A DNA stretch of 45,000 nucleotides from an uncultured Pelagibacteraceae bacterium (GTDB lineage: Bacteria > Pseudomonadota > Alphaproteobacteria > Pelagibacterales > Pelagibacteraceae): the NCBI GenBank assembly GCA_902551755.1, contig CACDEB010000001.1, forward strand, positions 1 through 45,000. The letters are read 5' to 3'. Position numbers and translations under genes: made by a program. Of this stretch, positions 35,006-43,510 are shown one piece after another. Each line of letters begins with the position of its first letter. Positions within the stretch are counted from its first letter, which is position 1. Under the pieces are notes generated by a model. That model saw only the letters and a list, made by a program, of their open reading frames with translations, searched no databases and was not told the DNA's origin.

Positions 35006-36306
35006 TAATTTCTTTTATAGTTATAACTTCTAATTTTGCTTCTAAGAATTTTCTTATCATTTTTTAGAGACTCAGAAATTTCAAAAAATACTTTATCAAC
35101 ATTTATCAGATATTTTTTGATAACACTTTCGGTATGGAAATATGACACATAAATTAAATTTGATGCTAAAAAATTCTTTTTCAACATTAATTCTGTAAAC
35201 AATGTATTTAAATATTCATTTTTTTTATCATATAAAAAATTAAAACTGACAATTGTATCTATTTCATTCACACTAATTTTTATATTATTTTTCTTTGCAA
35301 TTTTAATAATTCCATTTCTGATAATTTTTCCCATTTTAATGTTATGATCAAAAACTTTATGTTTTTTATGATATTTAATAACTGCTAAAGCTGCAGAAAA
35401 TCCTACCCTTTCAGTCCACGCTGTACTACTGATAAAAGTGTCTTGAGCAATATCCATTATTTTTTTTTTACCAATTAATGCGGATATGGCATATCCATTA
35501 CCCAAAGCTTTTCCGTAAACGACTATACTTGGTTTTAAACCAATTTTTTTGTAAACTCCTCCTAAACACTCTCTCCATCCAGATGTAATCTCATCAATAA
35601 TCAAAATAATTTTTTTATTAATACAAAGTTGATTCAATTTTTTTACAAATTTTTCATCTAAGTATGAAAATCTAGATGGCTCAACAACAATTGCAGCAAC
35701 ATCATTCTTTCTTGTAAGTTTTATTAATTTATTAATATCATTTGGATTGAAAGGTATCGCAGAATTTTTAAGTTCTTTTGGAACTCCTAATGGCTTTAAT
35801 TTTTTCAGAAGATGATTGTTTAAATGATTTATATTTTTTAAATTTGCTGCCAGATACCAATCATGCCATCCATGGTATCCACAAAAAAGAACTTTTGATT
35901 TTTTTGTTTTAGATCTTGCAATTCTTACAGCCAAAGACATTGCTTCACCCCCACCTCTTGCAAATTTGACCTGATCTGCAAATTTATCAATTCTTAAAAG
36001 TTCTTTAGCTAGCTTGAACTCTTCTATACAATTTAATGTTGTATTAATTCCTAAATCAATATTTTTTTTAACATAATTATTAATGTATGAATTGTTATAG
36101 CCTAAAACTGAAGTTCCAATTCCCATAATAGACATGTCTGTATATTTCTTATTATTCAAATCCCATATAAAAACACCTTTCGATTTACTAAAATAGATTG
36201 GCCAACCATTTGGAAGAAATCTTTCAGGTCTTTTTGATAAAAGTCCGTTTCCACCAGGGATTATTTTTCTAGCTTTATTCCAAATAATTTTTGAATTTTT
36301 AAGCAT
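35005..36306 (-). CDS. Class III aminotransferase, glutamate-1-semialdehyde-aminomutase-like
   Basis: A PLP enzyme of 433 residues. IPGGNGLLSKRPERFLPNG and GVFIWDLNNKKYTDMS are the typical start of GSA-aminomutase-like class III transaminases; FARGGGEAMSLAVRIAR is the phosphate-binding turn, CGYHGWHDWY the aromatic-stacking segment, LIIDEITSGWR the cofactor Asp, and VVYGKALGNGYAISALIG the catalytic Lys. Genes of this type recur beside SpsF-like cytidylyltransferases in surface-glycan clusters and are unlikely to be for haem synthesis here. It overlaps the SpsF-like gene by 8 bases and the Rossmann gene by 1. It may introduce an amino group into a sugar or nonulosonate precursor. Confidence 0.85.
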   Translation of the reverse strand: MLKNSKIIWNKARKIIPGGNGLLSKRPERFLPNGWPIYFSKSKGVFIWDLNNKKYTDMSIMGIGTSVLGYNNSYINNYVKKNIDLGINTTLNCIEEFKLAKELLRIDKFADQVKFARGGGEAMSLAVRIARSKTKKSKVLFCGYHGWHDWYLAANLKNINHLNNHLLKKLKPLGVPKELKNSAIPFNPNDINKLIKLTRKNDVAAIVVEPSRFSYLDEKFVKKLNQLCINKKIILIIDEITSGWRECLGGVYKKIGLKPSIVVYGKALGNGYAISALIGKKKIMDIAQDTFISSTAWTERVGFSAALAVIKYHKKHKVFDHNIKMGKIIRNGIIKIAKKNNIKISVNEIDTIVSFNFLYDKKNEYLNTLFTELMLKKNFLASNLIYVSYFHTESVIKKYLINVDKVFFEISESLKNDKKILRSKIRSYNYKRN

Positions 36307-37069
36307 TTAAATATTTCTTATCCCTTTCTAATGAATTCTGCCAACCAAAGTTTCTTTTAATTTTTCTTTGATAAGAAATTTTTGTTGGATTCTTATTTAT
36401 TAAATTAATTATTTCATTCATACTTGCATATAAAAATTTTTTTTTTGGAAAGCTGTCTATAATAAAGCAAAATAGTTTGAAATCTTCTTTTATGTCTATT
36501 GTATACCTGTATTTAGAGAGATTTTTTTTTAATTTTAATTGCATTGTATTAAATTTCTTTGAGTCCCACATGAACTTTGTAACATGCTCTTTTTCAGAAG
36601 GAAGTTTTGCTAATTTGTAAGTTTTTGAAAGAGTTTTAAATTTAAAAATTTCTATATCTGAGCCATCTGGATAACTACATGGCAATGGATAAGTATTAGC
36701 TAAATAATCATATTTTTTCTTTATTTGTAAATTAATCATCTTTTTTAATGTAAAAATATCTATAAAGGGACAATCACCAGTTAATCTAATTATATTTTTT
36801 GAATTAAATTTCTTAGCTGCTAAATAATATCTCTTTAATACATTATCATTATGGCCTCTAAATAATTCAATTTTTTTTTGTTTACAAAATTTTTTAAAAA
36901 TATCATCCTTCCTCAGGTTTGTTGTTGCTATTATTATTTTTGAAATTTTTTTTATTTTATCTACCCTTGAAATAAGAACATCCAAAGGAGAGATTTTCTT
37001 ATAACTCTTGAGGGCCTTACCTGGTAGTCGAGACGAGCCCATTCTAGCTTGTATAATCACATGAAACAT
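36299..37069 (-). CDS. SpsF-like cytidylyltransferase
   Basis: A 256-residue NTP-transferase. HVIIQARMGSSRLPGKALK (3-21) is the distinctive CTP loop of the SpsF/CMP-sugar synthetase group, IIIATTNLRKDD and FRGHNDNVLKRYYLAAKKF follow, and RLTGDCPFID carries the metal-binding acidic residue; PDGSDIEIF and REHVT-like SEKEHVTKFMW are also typical. It should activate a nonulosonate-type acid as its CMP derivative, acting after the NeuB domain encoded in the same operon. It is the first gene of the 12-gene operon, 48 bases downstream of the carbamoyltransferase stop, with a hairpin between them. Confidence 0.82.
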   Translation of the reverse strand: MFHVIIQARMGSSRLPGKALKSYKKISPLDVLISRVDKIKKISKIIIATTNLRKDDIFKKFCKQKKIELFRGHNDNVLKRYYLAAKKFNSKNIIRLTGDCPFIDIFTLKKMINLQIKKKYDYLANTYPLPCSYPDGSDIEIFKFKTLSKTYKLAKLPSEKEHVTKFMWDSKKFNTMQLKLKKNLSKYRYTIDIKEDFKLFCFIIDSFPKKKFLYASMNEIINLINKNPTKISYQRKIKRNFGWQNSLERDKKYLNA

Positions 37070-37087
37070 AATGTCTAAATCATAATT

Positions 37088-37119
37088 TCAAAAAAATTTG
37101 TTCATTTTAAGAACAAATT
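37088..37119 (-). terminator. Hairpin terminator or attenuator after the carbamoyltransferase gene
   Basis: AATTTGTTC (37095-37103) and GAACAAATT (37111-37119) form a nine-pair stem around a 7-base loop, overlapping the stop codon of the carbamoyltransferase. On the minus strand the stem is followed by a run of seven T, the form of an intrinsic terminator. With no obvious promoter in the 48-base gap before the SpsF-like gene, it may attenuate rather than stop transcription into the 12-gene operon. The stem contains GTTC-N7-GAAC like the operators but lacks their inner AA/TT symmetry and -10. Confidence 0.6.
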
Positions 37120-38950
37120 ATTTTTTAATAATTAAATAATCTCCAAGAATAATTGCATCTAAGTTAGTTTCGTAAAATATTTTTAAAGCCTCATTTTCGT
37201 TATTTATAATTGGTTTTCCGTGAGTATTAAAAGAAGTGTTTAGTACCCCAAAAGTTCCGGTTAATTTGCCAAATTTTTCAATAATTTCATAATAAATTTT
37301 ATTATCTTTTTTTGATAAAATTTGAGGTCTGCATGTGCCATCGTATGGATGTGTTGCAGCAACTAGTTTTTGTTTACCTAAGTCAGTGGTATCAAGACAG
37401 TTAGTCATATATTTATAATTTTTAAAATCATGATTTTTTTTTGATGAAAAATATTTTTTTGCATATTTATCTAAAACTGTTGCGGCAAAGGGCATCCAAA
37501 AGTCTCTATTTTTTACTGTCTCATTAATTTTCTTAACATTGTCTCTATTTTGGGGGTTGCAAATAATTGATCTATTCCCCAAAGATCTCGCCCCAAACTC
37601 AGCGTTTTCTCTACAGATAGCCAAAATTTTATTTTTTCTTAATAGATCCGCAGCCTTTGAGGAAATATTGTTCTTGTAGACCAAAAATCTTTTTTTTGAA
37701 ATTTTTTTTATCTTTTTTTCTATCTTGGATTTTGAAATTTCATAACCTAAGTAAGCATTTTTAAGAGGTTGTGTGTAAATTTTTTTATCTAAACAATAAG
37801 CATAACAAGCACCCATTGATTGGGAGCTATCATCAGGAGAAGGCGGAACATATATAGAGCTGACTTTTGAAAGTTTTGAAATTTCTAAATTAGCTTTAAC
37901 ATTCATAGCTACTCCTCCAGCAATACCAACATGTGAAAACTTCTTACTTGGTATACAATTAGAAATCCAATTTTTTAAAAGATGCTCTGTATATTTTTGT
38001 AATGCTCCAGCAATAGAATCAAATCTTTGTCCTTCAAATAGTTTTTTAAAATAAAAAAAACTATCCGTCGGCATATCTTTATTTATAAATTTTTTTCCTC
38101 TTACTATTTGAAAAGTTTTAAATTTATCAAATAAGTTTTTTAAATACTTTTCTTTACAATATGGTGCCATGCCCATTATTTTATATTCGTGTTCGTTTGG
38201 CTTAAATCCCAACAATAAAGTTATATATCTATACATTCTTGCAATTATATTATTTCCCCCTTCGACAATTAATCTATAATTTACACTTTGTTTTGAAATA
38301 AAGAATTTATAGCAAGAGTAATTAATAAAATCTCCAAAAGCATCGATTGTTGCTATCGTAGCATTTCTTTTATAAAGGGCACCTGAACAATATGCATAAG
38401 CAGCATGTCCAAACGAATGTTTTATAAAGTGTATTTTTGACTTTTCAATTTTTAAATGATGTTTAATTGTCTGAATTCTAATATCTTGTCCTAATTTAAT
38501 TATTTTTTTATTTGAAACATGATCGGATGTTTTAAAAAGTTTATTAATTATTTTTTTCCAAAATCTCTTTCCTGGATACTGATTAAAATCAATTTTTTTT
38601 TTAAAAAATTTTAAAAAAGATTTTTTTTGTTTTTTATAAATTCTTGGAAACCATATATTTTTTTGTTCTTCGATATAATCATCAATACTAAAATTTGTAT
38701 AATGTCTTACTAAACTGTATGATGGGGACCAATATTTTGAGATAAAACAAACAGCATCAATTTGACTGCTTTTTATTTTATTTTTTTTGAGAACAAATTC
38801 AATGGCACTTTTTGGATATGCTTCATCGTTTTTTTTTCTAGTAAATCTCTCTTCACTTGAGCAAGACAAAATCTTACCATCAACCATCAAACTTGCAGAT
38901 GAGTTTTGTTCCCAATTTATTCCTAAAATTATCCTTTTATTATTTATCAT
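37118..38950 (-). CDS. NodU/CmcH-type O-carbamoyltransferase
   Basis: A 610-residue carbamoyltransferase that transfers carbamoyl from carbamoyl phosphate (via carbamoyl-adenylate) to a sugar hydroxyl. The N-terminal ASKHA-like part starts ILGINWEQNSSASLMVDG, with CSSEERFTRKKND, the metal-binding HSFGHAAYAY and TIDAFGDFINY. GIAGGVAMNVKANLEI and PPSPDDSSQSMGA follow, and ENAEFGARSLGNRSIICNP is the C-terminal-domain signature. It is preceded by an operator-promoter (38992-39036) and followed by a hairpin. Full family length, no lesions. It probably decorates a glycan built by this cluster. Confidence 0.88.
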   Translation of the reverse strand: MINNKRIILGINWEQNSSASLMVDGKILSCSSEERFTRKKNDEAYPKSAIEFVLKKNKIKSSQIDAVCFISKYWSPSYSLVRHYTNFSIDDYIEEQKNIWFPRIYKKQKKSFLKFFKKKIDFNQYPGKRFWKKIINKLFKTSDHVSNKKIIKLGQDIRIQTIKHHLKIEKSKIHFIKHSFGHAAYAYCSGALYKRNATIATIDAFGDFINYSCYKFFISKQSVNYRLIVEGGNNIIARMYRYITLLLGFKPNEHEYKIMGMAPYCKEKYLKNLFDKFKTFQIVRGKKFINKDMPTDSFFYFKKLFEGQRFDSIAGALQKYTEHLLKNWISNCIPSKKFSHVGIAGGVAMNVKANLEISKLSKVSSIYVPPSPDDSSQSMGACYAYCLDKKIYTQPLKNAYLGYEISKSKIEKKIKKISKKRFLVYKNNISSKAADLLRKNKILAICRENAEFGARSLGNRSIICNPQNRDNVKKINETVKNRDFWMPFAATVLDKYAKKYFSSKKNHDFKNYKYMTNCLDTTDLGKQKLVAATHPYDGTCRPQILSKKDNKIYYEIIEKFGKLTGTFGVLNTSFNTHGKPIINNENEALKIFYETNLDAIILGDYLIIKK

Positions 38951-38991
38951 TTTTTCAAGTTACAATGTTAGTAAAAAAATTTATTTGACAT

Positions 38992-39036
38992 TTGTTCAAA
39001 TTTTGAACAGTATAGTATATGATTATTAATCTACAA
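38992..39036 (-). promoter_or_regulatory. Operator-promoter of the carbamoyltransferase unit (palindrome site 3)
   Basis: The near-perfect palindrome TTGTTCAA ATT TTGAACAG lies at 38992-39010, 42-60 bases upstream of the ATG at 38950. On the minus strand a -35-like TTGTAG (39031-39036) and -10 TATACT (39009-39014) are 16 bases apart, and GTTCAA follows the -10 immediately. This is the same arrangement as at 18532 and 20929. Confidence 0.72.
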
Positions 39037-39066
39037 CTATAATAATAATCTGTTTTTACAATTAGA

Positions 39067-39153
39067 ATGAGAGAAAAAGATAATCATTGGTACAATTTTT
39101 ATGAAAAACTATTATGCTCCACAATTATCTGTTTATTAAAAATTGAAATATAA
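39067..39153 (+). CDS. Possible 28-residue ORF in the divergent intergenic region
   Basis: ATG at 39067 to TAA at 39151-39153 encodes a 28-residue peptide beginning MREKDNHWYNFYEKLL. The first part is charged and aromatic, the second hydrophobic. It has no recognisable family and could be chance, a leader peptide, or a decayed gene remnant. The 263-base gap from 38951 to 39213 otherwise holds only the operator-promoter at 38992-39036. Confidence 0.15.
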   Translation: MREKDNHWYNFYEKLLCSTIICLLKIEI

Positions 39154-39213
39154 GCTCAATAATGAACTTTTAAAGCTGAATTTTTTAAAAAAAAAGATGT
39201 GCTGTTTGTTGAT

Positions 39214-40038
39214 ATGAAAAATAAATTAATAAAAAAATGTAAAATTTGCGGAAGTAATAAATTAAAGTTTTTTTACGAAAGTGACAAAAAAAAATATTAT
39301 TCATGTCAAAGATGTGGTTTTGTTTTTCAAAATCCGTTACCATCAATTTCTGAATTAAACACTTACTATAGTGAAAAATATTTTAATGAAAATTATTTTT
39401 ATGATAATAAAGAATTAGATCTTAGAAGCAAACAGTATTCGCTTGATAGAAAAATTTTACTTAAATATTTTAAAGATACTAAAAATAAAAAAATTTTAGA
39501 TTATGGGTGTGGAAATGGAATTTTTTTGTCCAAATTCAAATCCAAAAAATTTGGATTTGAATTTAATAAAGATGCGAAAGTAAGTAAATCTGTCAAAAGA
39601 TTAAATTTTAAAAACATTAATGAAAAAAAATATGATTTAATAATTATGAGAGGAGTAATAGAGCATATTCCAAATTTCGAAATAATAGTAAAACAATTAT
39701 GTAAAAGTTTAAAAAAAGGGGGGATCTTTTATATTACGGCGACTCCAAATACGAATAATTTAAGTTTTCTTCTTTCGCCAAAAAATTTTAATCAAAATGA
39801 CGTTAGACACATTTTTCATTTCAATAATATTAATATAAGTATGCTTTTTTTAAAAAATAATTTATTTAATATAGAAACAATTTATCAATATTCTGAAACG
39901 CCTTATGCAAAGTATTATGATGATTATAAATTTTCAAAAATTCAACTTAGAAATTTTTTGAAGTTTAGTAAAAAAAATTCAAAGTCTCCACCTGGAGTTG
40001 GTAATATGATGACAGCAATATTCAAAAAGATGATTTAA
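39214..40038 (+). CDS. SAM-dependent methyltransferase with N-terminal zinc-ribbon-like motif
   Basis: The frame is open from a GTG at 39199, but the ATG at 39214 (MKNKLIKKCKIC) is the more natural start and gives 274 residues. CKICGSNKLKF and YYSCQRCGFVFQNPLP provide two CxxC pairs for zinc, typical of a methyltransferase group in glycan clusters. KKILDYGCGNGIFLSKF is motif I, YDLIIMRGVIEHIPNFEI motif II, and LKKGGIFYITATPN motif III. The ordinary acidic second strand is shortened (FGFEFNKDA). It is upstream of the capsule-type gene (14 bases) in the same orientation. It may C- or O-methylate a sugar. Confidence 0.82.
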   Translation: MKNKLIKKCKICGSNKLKFFYESDKKKYYSCQRCGFVFQNPLPSISELNTYYSEKYFNENYFYDNKELDLRSKQYSLDRKILLKYFKDTKNKKILDYGCGNGIFLSKFKSKKFGFEFNKDAKVSKSVKRLNFKNINEKKYDLIIMRGVIEHIPNFEIIVKQLCKSLKKGGIFYITATPNTNNLSFLLSPKNFNQNDVRHIFHFNNINISMLFLKNNLFNIETIYQYSETPYAKYYDDYKFSKIQLRNFLKFSKKNSKSPPGVGNMMTAIFKKMI

Positions 40039-40052
40039 TAAATTAATCTAAA

Positions 40053-41591
40053 ATGAGTAATAAATTTTTTTCAAAAAATCATTTCCTTAAAAAAATTTTA
40101 AAAGAAAAATTCAAATTCTATACTCATAGAAATGAATTAGAAAATAATTTATTATTTGTGGATAGAGAAAGAATTGATACCATTTTTGACTTTTCAATTT
40201 TATCCTTAGCTATTTCAAATAAATATAAACTCAATACTGTAATATTATCTGATCAAAATAAAAATTCTTTAATTGTTAAAACTTATAGAAAACTTGGATA
40301 CAACAAAATTATAAATGGATTTTCAATCGATAAAATTTTTACAGAACCAATAATTCTAATAAAATCATTTTTATTTTTTTTTTATTCTTTTTTTTTCACT
40401 TATTTTTTTGGCTTTGATTGGTTAATTAATAAATTTAATATTAATAAAATTTATATTGGTGATCTCATATATGATACAAATATAAGATATGAAAAAAGAT
40501 TTTTAAATCCAAAAGTAGACCTTTATTTTCTTAAGATCTTATTTTCTAGTATTTTTAGATTCTTCTTAATTAAAAAATATTTAATTAAATTTAAAATTAA
40601 AAAAATCATAGTTGGGACAGAAACTGGATCAAGAAACCATGGTATGGCTTTAAGAATTTCATCTAAGTTTAAAATTAAAAATTATACTTTCTTCAGATTT
40701 GATAGAAGAGGTATAAGTTTTATTTCCTATGGTCAGAATTATTATAAGAATGGGATAGGGAGTATTGCAAAGAAGGATTTTGTAAAAATTGCAAAAAAAT
40801 TGCCGAATAATCTTGTAAACAAGTTTTATATAAAAAGAAAAAATTTTAAAACAGATAATTGGTATTCACGTAATGATTATTTAAAGGCAAATACTAGTAA
40901 TTCAGAAGGACTTAAATTTATTCGATCCATCTCAAATTTAAAAGGAAAGAAAATTCTTTATGCAAGTCATGCATTTGCTGATGCTCCTCATGCCCCAGGA
41001 AATTTAATATTTAATGATTATTTTGAACAATTTAAAGAGACTCTGCGACTTGCTCAAAGAGATAATAAAAATATTTGGATATTCAGAGCGCATCAAAATT
41101 CAAGATTATTAGATGAAAAAAAGATATTTAAAGAATTTATCTATTATAAAAAAAGAAAAAATATTTTATTATGTCCTGACAATGTTCCAATTGAAAAACT
41201 CTTAAATAAATGTGATGTTGTTATTACTGGAAGAGGAACCATCGGATTCGAGTCTGCTGCTCTAGGAAAAAAAGTTATTATTGCTGGGGCCGCACCTTAT
41301 TCTGGGCTAGGCATAGTTTATCAACCTGAGACCAAAAAAAAATATTTTGACTATATAAAAAACTTTGATGATTTAAAGATGAACACAAGTCTTATAAAAA
41401 AAAAATCAAAACAATTAATATATATTTTAGAAAATAGTTTAAATTTAAAAACAATAAAAATTAAAAATTTAAATAAGTATGAAAATAATCACTATTTGAG
41501 AAATTTTTTAACTTTTGAAGATACATATAATATTTTGTCCAAAAATATTATCTGCTCCCAGATATATAAAAAAATTATTAAAATTATTTAA
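40053..41591 (+). CDS. Capsule-type surface carbohydrate biosynthesis protein (GT-B-like)
   Basis: A 512-residue protein. The first half is lysine- and phenylalanine-rich with a hydrophobic patch at about 105-120. The second half is GT-B-like: KKILYASHAFADAPHAPGN, NIWIFRAHQNSRL, LLCPDNVPIEKLLNKCDVVI and TGRGTIGFESAALGKKVIIA. The last two resemble the nucleotide-sugar side of KpsS/Kdo-transferase-like capsule proteins, where an acidic residue and a conserved Gly-rich turn contact the donor. Activity on a surface polysaccharide is likely; donor unknown. It is 14 bases after the methyltransferase and 35 bases before the amidotransferase ATG. Confidence 0.68.
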   Translation: MSNKFFSKNHFLKKILKEKFKFYTHRNELENNLLFVDRERIDTIFDFSILSLAISNKYKLNTVILSDQNKNSLIVKTYRKLGYNKIINGFSIDKIFTEPIILIKSFLFFFYSFFFTYFFGFDWLINKFNINKIYIGDLIYDTNIRYEKRFLNPKVDLYFLKILFSSIFRFFLIKKYLIKFKIKKIIVGTETGSRNHGMALRISSKFKIKNYTFFRFDRRGISFISYGQNYYKNGIGSIAKKDFVKIAKKLPNNLVNKFYIKRKNFKTDNWYSRNDYLKANTSNSEGLKFIRSISNLKGKKILYASHAFADAPHAPGNLIFNDYFEQFKETLRLAQRDNKNIWIFRAHQNSRLLDEKKIFKEFIYYKKRKNILLCPDNVPIEKLLNKCDVVITGRGTIGFESAALGKKVIIAGAAPYSGLGIVYQPETKKKYFDYIKNFDDLKMNTSLIKKKSKQLIYILENSLNLKTIKIKNLNKYENNHYLRNFLTFEDTYNILSKNIICSQIYKKIIKII

Positions 41592-41626
41592 TTTCCTAAT
41601 TATAAAAATTTATATTATATTTGATT

Positions 41627-43510
41627 ATGTGTGGATTTGTAGGATTTATCAATAACCCGAATACAAAGAATCTTGATAAATCTGTTATTTTAAATATGAA
41701 TCAAGCTCTTTATCATCGTGGACCTGATGATCAAAGTTATTTAAAAACTGACAAATTATCATTAGGTTTCAGTAGACTGTCAATAATTGATTTAAATTCT
41801 AGAAGCAACCAGCCAATGACTACAAACAATCAAGAATTAATAATAATATTTAATGGTGAAATTTATAACTTTATAGAATTGAAAAAAGAGTTAGAAAAAT
41901 TTTATAAATTCAAAACTCTTGGAGATACCGAAGTGCTCCTTAATTGTTACAAGCATTGGGGTATTGGTTGTTTGGACAAAATTAAAGGAATGTTTTCATT
42001 TTGTATATACGATAAAAAAAAAGATATTCTTTTTTGCAGCAGAGATCATTTTGGACAAAAACCATTTTATTATTTTTATGATGGTAATAATTTTGCATTT
42101 TCTTCTGAACTAAGAAGTCTCATGAAGTTTCCAATTATTGAGAGTAAATTGAATAAAAAAGCTATCTCAGATTATTTACATTATGATGCTTTTGTTGGTG
42201 ATAATACTATTATTCAAAATTGTTTTAAATTAAAACCAGCAAATTACTTAATTTATGATTTCAAAAAACAAACATTAAAATTTTCAAGATACTGGAAAAA
42301 CAATTACAAAAAAAAAGATTTACCTCGTATTCAAGAAGAGTTTGAGAATGTTTTTCAAAATTCATCAAAAATTCATTTAAGGTCTGATGTACCAATAGCT
42401 ATATATTTGAGCGGAGGAATTGACTCAACTTCAATTGCCTGTATGTCAAAAAAAGTTTTAGCATATGAAAATTTAAAAGCTTTTACATTGAAATTTGGAG
42501 AAAAAAGTTATGATGAAGATTTAGAAGCAAAAGACACTGCAGATAAATTAGGAATTCCAATTGAAACTGTATTAATCAAAGAAAACGAAATATCCAATAA
42601 GATTTCTAATCTTATAAATAAACTAGACGAGCCACTAGCGGATGTTGGTTATATTTCAACAGGCTTAATTGCAGAAAAGCTTCAACAAGAGAAATTTAAA
42701 GTTGTACTTTCGGGTGATGGAGGAGATGAATTATTTGGTGGATATGAACCTTTCCTAAAATTAAAATATTTTAATTTTTTAAGAAAAAGTTTTCTTTCTC
42801 AAAAATTAATAAACCTGATTTCAAAAGTTTTAAAAGATGATTTTAGTTATATGCACTTGGCATACAAAATTGAAGTATTTAAAAAAGGATTTTCAGCTGA
42901 TGATGAATTTTATAATTCAAGATGGCTTTGCTCTTTTTTACCTGAAGAAATAAACGAAATTTTAAAAGAGGGAAATTTTAAGGATAATTTTATAAATCAT
43001 AAGGTCTACAATTTTATTAATGAAATTATTAAAGAAACAAATTCTAGTGATCAATATGATAAATTGCTTAATCAATACCAAAATTATTATCTCCCTGATT
43101 TAATTTGTAGCCATACTGACAAGGCTAATATGATCTTTTCGATTGAAGCAAGAAGTCCATTTTTAGATAAAGATTTGTTTAATCTAATGAACAGTGTAGA
43201 AAATAAAAAAAAATATAACACAAAATATTCAAAAATTTTTTTAAGGAACTTTTTAAGTAAAAATGGTCTCCTCAAAAGTGCAAAGCAAATAAGAAAAAAA
43301 GGATTTGCCTTTCCAGTAGCAAAGTTAATTAATACTGTTTTAAAAGAAAAAATTGAAAAAAGTTTTAAAAAAAATAATTGCTTAGAAAGTATAATTGACT
43401 CAAAATACATTTATAAATATCTTAATGATCATTTTGAATATCGTAAAAATAATTTCAAAAAAATTTGGAATTTGTATGTATTAAACGAATGGATTAATCT
43501 TAATCTTTAA
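41627..43510 (+). CDS. Asparagine-synthase-type glutamine-dependent amidotransferase (AsnB/WbpS-like)
   Basis: Two-domain enzyme, 627 residues. An upstream TTG at 41621 is in frame, but the ATG at 41627 places Cys directly after Met (MCGFVGFINN), as the N-terminal-nucleophile class II glutaminase requires, so I use it. HRGPDDQSY, SRLSIIDL and IFNGEIYNF are glutaminase motifs; the synthetase domain starts at about 205, with the ATP pyrophosphatase loop YLSGGIDSTSIA and VVLSGDGGDELFGGYEPF. In polysaccharide loci, WbpS-like members amidate uronic acids, which would fit the UDP-glucuronate 4-epimerase at 1699. Its 3' end overlaps the convergent oxidoreductase by 11 bases. Confidence 0.87.
   Translation: MCGFVGFINNPNTKNLDKSVILNMNQALYHRGPDDQSYLKTDKLSLGFSRLSIIDLNSRSNQPMTTNNQELIIIFNGEIYNFIELKKELEKFYKFKTLGDTEVLLNCYKHWGIGCLDKIKGMFSFCIYDKKKDILFCSRDHFGQKPFYYFYDGNNFAFSSELRSLMKFPIIESKLNKKAISDYLHYDAFVGDNTIIQNCFKLKPANYLIYDFKKQTLKFSRYWKNNYKKKDLPRIQEEFENVFQNSSKIHLRSDVPIAIYLSGGIDSTSIACMSKKVLAYENLKAFTLKFGEKSYDEDLEAKDTADKLGIPIETVLIKENEISNKISNLINKLDEPLADVGYISTGLIAEKLQQEKFKVVLSGDGGDELFGGYEPFLKLKYFNFLRKSFLSQKLINLISKVLKDDFSYMHLAYKIEVFKKGFSADDEFYNSRWLCSFLPEEINEILKEGNFKDNFINHKVYNFINEIIKETNSSDQYDKLLNQYQNYYLPDLICSHTDKANMIFSIEARSPFLDKDLFNLMNSVENKKKYNTKYSKIFLRNFLSKNGLLKSAKQIRKKGFAFPVAKLINTVLKEKIEKSFKKNNCLESIIDSKYIYKYLNDHFEYRKNNFKKIWNLYVLNEWINLNL

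Noticed and set aside
35005..36306. HemL for haem synthesis
   Set aside because: The gene is coupled with SpsF-like and NeuB genes in a glycan operon, so a sugar-related transamination is more likely.
37095..37119. Fourth copy of the operator palindrome
   Set aside because: It has GTTC-N7-GAAC, but the inner AA/TT symmetry and the adjacent -10 are missing, and it overlaps a stop codon and is followed by a T-run, so it is better explained as a terminator.
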